Shown here in pieces: positions 62,938 to 64,000 of a DNA stretch of 64,000 bases. Both the position numbers and the translations under genes were made by a program. Position 1 is the stretch's first letter; the number at the start of each line of letters is the position of its first letter. The DNA comes from Rhodospirillaceae bacterium. Its GTDB lineage: Bacteria > Pseudomonadota > Alphaproteobacteria > Bin65. The stretch lies in contig JAPPLJ010000067.1 in the NCBI GenBank assembly GCA_028819475.1, forward strand, positions 62,001 to 126,000, in the 5' to 3' direction. The notes under the pieces are model-generated. The model saw only the letters and a program-made list of their open reading frames with translations. It made no database searches and was not told where the DNA came from.

Positions 62938-63028
62938 GCCGGTCTCCCCCGCTCGGGTTCCAGATCGGTTTCGTCCGGGGACGGATGTCGTGTTTCCGCG
63001 CGGATTTGCAATGCCCGCAAGCCGCGCC

Positions 63029-64000
63029 TCACCGCCCCAGCCAAGCGCGCATCCGTTTCAGCGCCTCGTCCAGCGTCGCGTCCTCCTTGCAGAAGGAGAA
63101 GCGGGCGAAATGGCGGGGCGGATCGTTCTGGTAGAAGGCGCTCACCGGCACCGCGGCGACGCCGGCCTCGGTCGTCAGCGTCCGGCAGAAATCGACGTCG
63201 TCGCCGTTGAAGCCGACCGAGCGGATATCGACGGCGATGAAGTAGGTGCCGTGGCACTCGACGGTCTCGAAGCCGATCGCCTCCAGCCCGGCCCGGAACC
63301 GGTCGCGGCTGCGCTGCAGGCCGCGCGCCAGCCCGGTGAAATAGCCCGCGTCCTTCTCCAGCCCGTAGGCCGTGGCGCGCTGCAGGTTGGGCGGCGTCGT
63401 GAAGGTCAGATACTGGTGCGTCTTGGCGATCGGCGTCATCAGGTCCGGCGGCGCCGTGATGTAGCCGACCTTCCAGCCGGTGAGCGCAAAGGTCTTGCCC
63501 GCGCTGCCGATGCGCACCGTGCGTTCGCGCATCCCGGGCAGGCCCATCATGGTGACGTGGGGCCGGCCGTCGAACACCAGATGCTCGTAAACCTCGTCGG
63601 CGACGCAATAGGCGTCGTGCTCCAGGCACAGGCCGGCGATGAAATCGAGTTCTTCGCGGGTGAACACCTTCGCGGCCGGGTTCATCGGCGTGTTGATCAG
63701 CACCAGCTTGGTGAGATCGGAGAAGGCGGCGCGCAATTCGGCCTCCGGCAGCGACCAGTCCGGCGGCTCGATGCGGACCAGCCGCGGCACGGCGCCGGCG
63801 CGGCGGATGATCGGCAGGTAGCAATCGTAGAGCGGTTCGATCAGAACGACCTCGTCGCCCGGCTCGATCAGGCCAAAATGCGCCGCCGCCAGGGCCTCGG
63901 TCGCGCCGCTGGTCACCAGGGTCTCGGTCTGCCAGTCGATGTCGAGGCCGTAGAAGCGCCGGTTGTGCTTCGCGACCGCCTGGCGCAGCTCCGGCACCCC
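63029..64000 (-). CDS. class I/II pyridoxal-phosphate aminotransferase, C-terminal part
   Basis: Fold-type I aminotransferase lacking its N-terminus, which lies beyond the right edge; 323 residues are visible. VTSGATEALAAAHFGLIEPG, NTPMNPAAKVFTREEL, the Asp/Tyr pair ADEVYEHLVFDGRPHV and the Schiff-base Lys in GSAGKTFALTGWKVGY are intact. The C-terminal FARFSFCKEDATLDEALKRM has the carboxylate-binding Arg. Close types are methionine-, kynurenine- or aspartate-type aminotransferases. A GTG inside the frame near the edge is not the true start. Confidence 0.92.
   Translation of the reverse strand, partial: GVPELRQAVAKHNRRFYGLDIDWQTETLVTSGATEALAAAHFGLIEPGDEVVLIEPLYDCYLPIIRRAGAVPRLVRIEPPDWSLPEAELRAAFSDLTKLVLINTPMNPAAKVFTREELDFIAGLCLEHDAYCVADEVYEHLVFDGRPHVTMMGLPGMRERTVRIGSAGKTFALTGWKVGYITAPPDLMTPIAKTHQYLTFTTPPNLQRATAYGLEKDAGYFTGLARGLQRSRDRFRAGLEAIGFETVECHGTYFIAVDIRSVGFNGDDVDFCRTLTTEAGVAAVPVSAFYQNDPPRHFARFSFCKEDATLDEALKRMRAWLGR

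Overview
The window is GC-rich chromosomal DNA from an alphaproteobacterium. The evidence is gene content and order: ruvCAB-ybgC-tolQRAB-pal-cpoB-tilS-ftsH, zapA beside gap/tkt, and lptF-lptG-lptD-surA-pdxA-ksgA. The proteins are Arg/Ala/Gly-rich, and GTG and TTG starts are frequent. A Rhodospirillales-like lineage is plausible, but the order cannot be fixed from sequence reading alone. No rRNA operon, phage, transposase or CRISPR array is visible. One tRNA, His(GTG), lies near the right end.

Layout. 1-5.7 kb, minus strand: partial Xaa-Pro aminopeptidase, prmA, a GNAT acetyltransferase, gap, tkt. 6.0-8.1 kb, plus: DUF4164-like coiled-coil protein, zapA, 5-formyl-THF cyclo-ligase, YmdB-type phosphodiesterase. 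8.2-18.4 kb, plus: yebC, ruvCAB and the whole Tol-Pal system followed by tilS, tightly packed; then ftsH, hisI and a small VOC/AbrB pair. 21.9-31.6 kb is an accessory region: CoA ligase, Rieske oxygenase, amino-acid-type ABC binding protein, SDR, FAD amine oxidase, a VapBC module inside a repeat-rich stretch, an AraC regulator and a Tat-exported hydrolase. 31.8-43.8 kb is housekeeping again: rpsD, the ksgA-pdxA-surA-lptD-lptG-lptF operon on the minus strand, then glmU-glmS. 43.9-46.2 kb holds a CX5R phosphatase, an AT-rich promoter region and an OxyR-like LysR regulator.

46.4-62.0 kb is the most interesting part. It looks like a dedicated locus for uptake and catabolism of an N-methylated or quaternary amine. 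One minus-strand run encodes a glutamine-synthetase-family enzyme (GlnT/GmaS type), three split glutamate-synthase-like subunits (GlxB/C/D, or MgsA/B/C type), an uncharacterised 136-residue protein and formate-THF ligase. A GntR regulator lies divergently. A second minus-strand run encodes an OpuA-type ATPase, a double-length permease, a large DUF1989-GcvT fusion and a nitrilase-family amidase. The matching Trp-rich binding protein is divergent from the ATPase. Arrays of ACCAAT-like hexamers spaced at about one helical turn occur in both divergent control regions and nowhere else that I noticed. They suggest a single regulon, possibly run by the GntR protein.

The right end has tRNA-His, an LTxxQ-motif periplasmic protein and a class I aminotransferase cut by the window edge.
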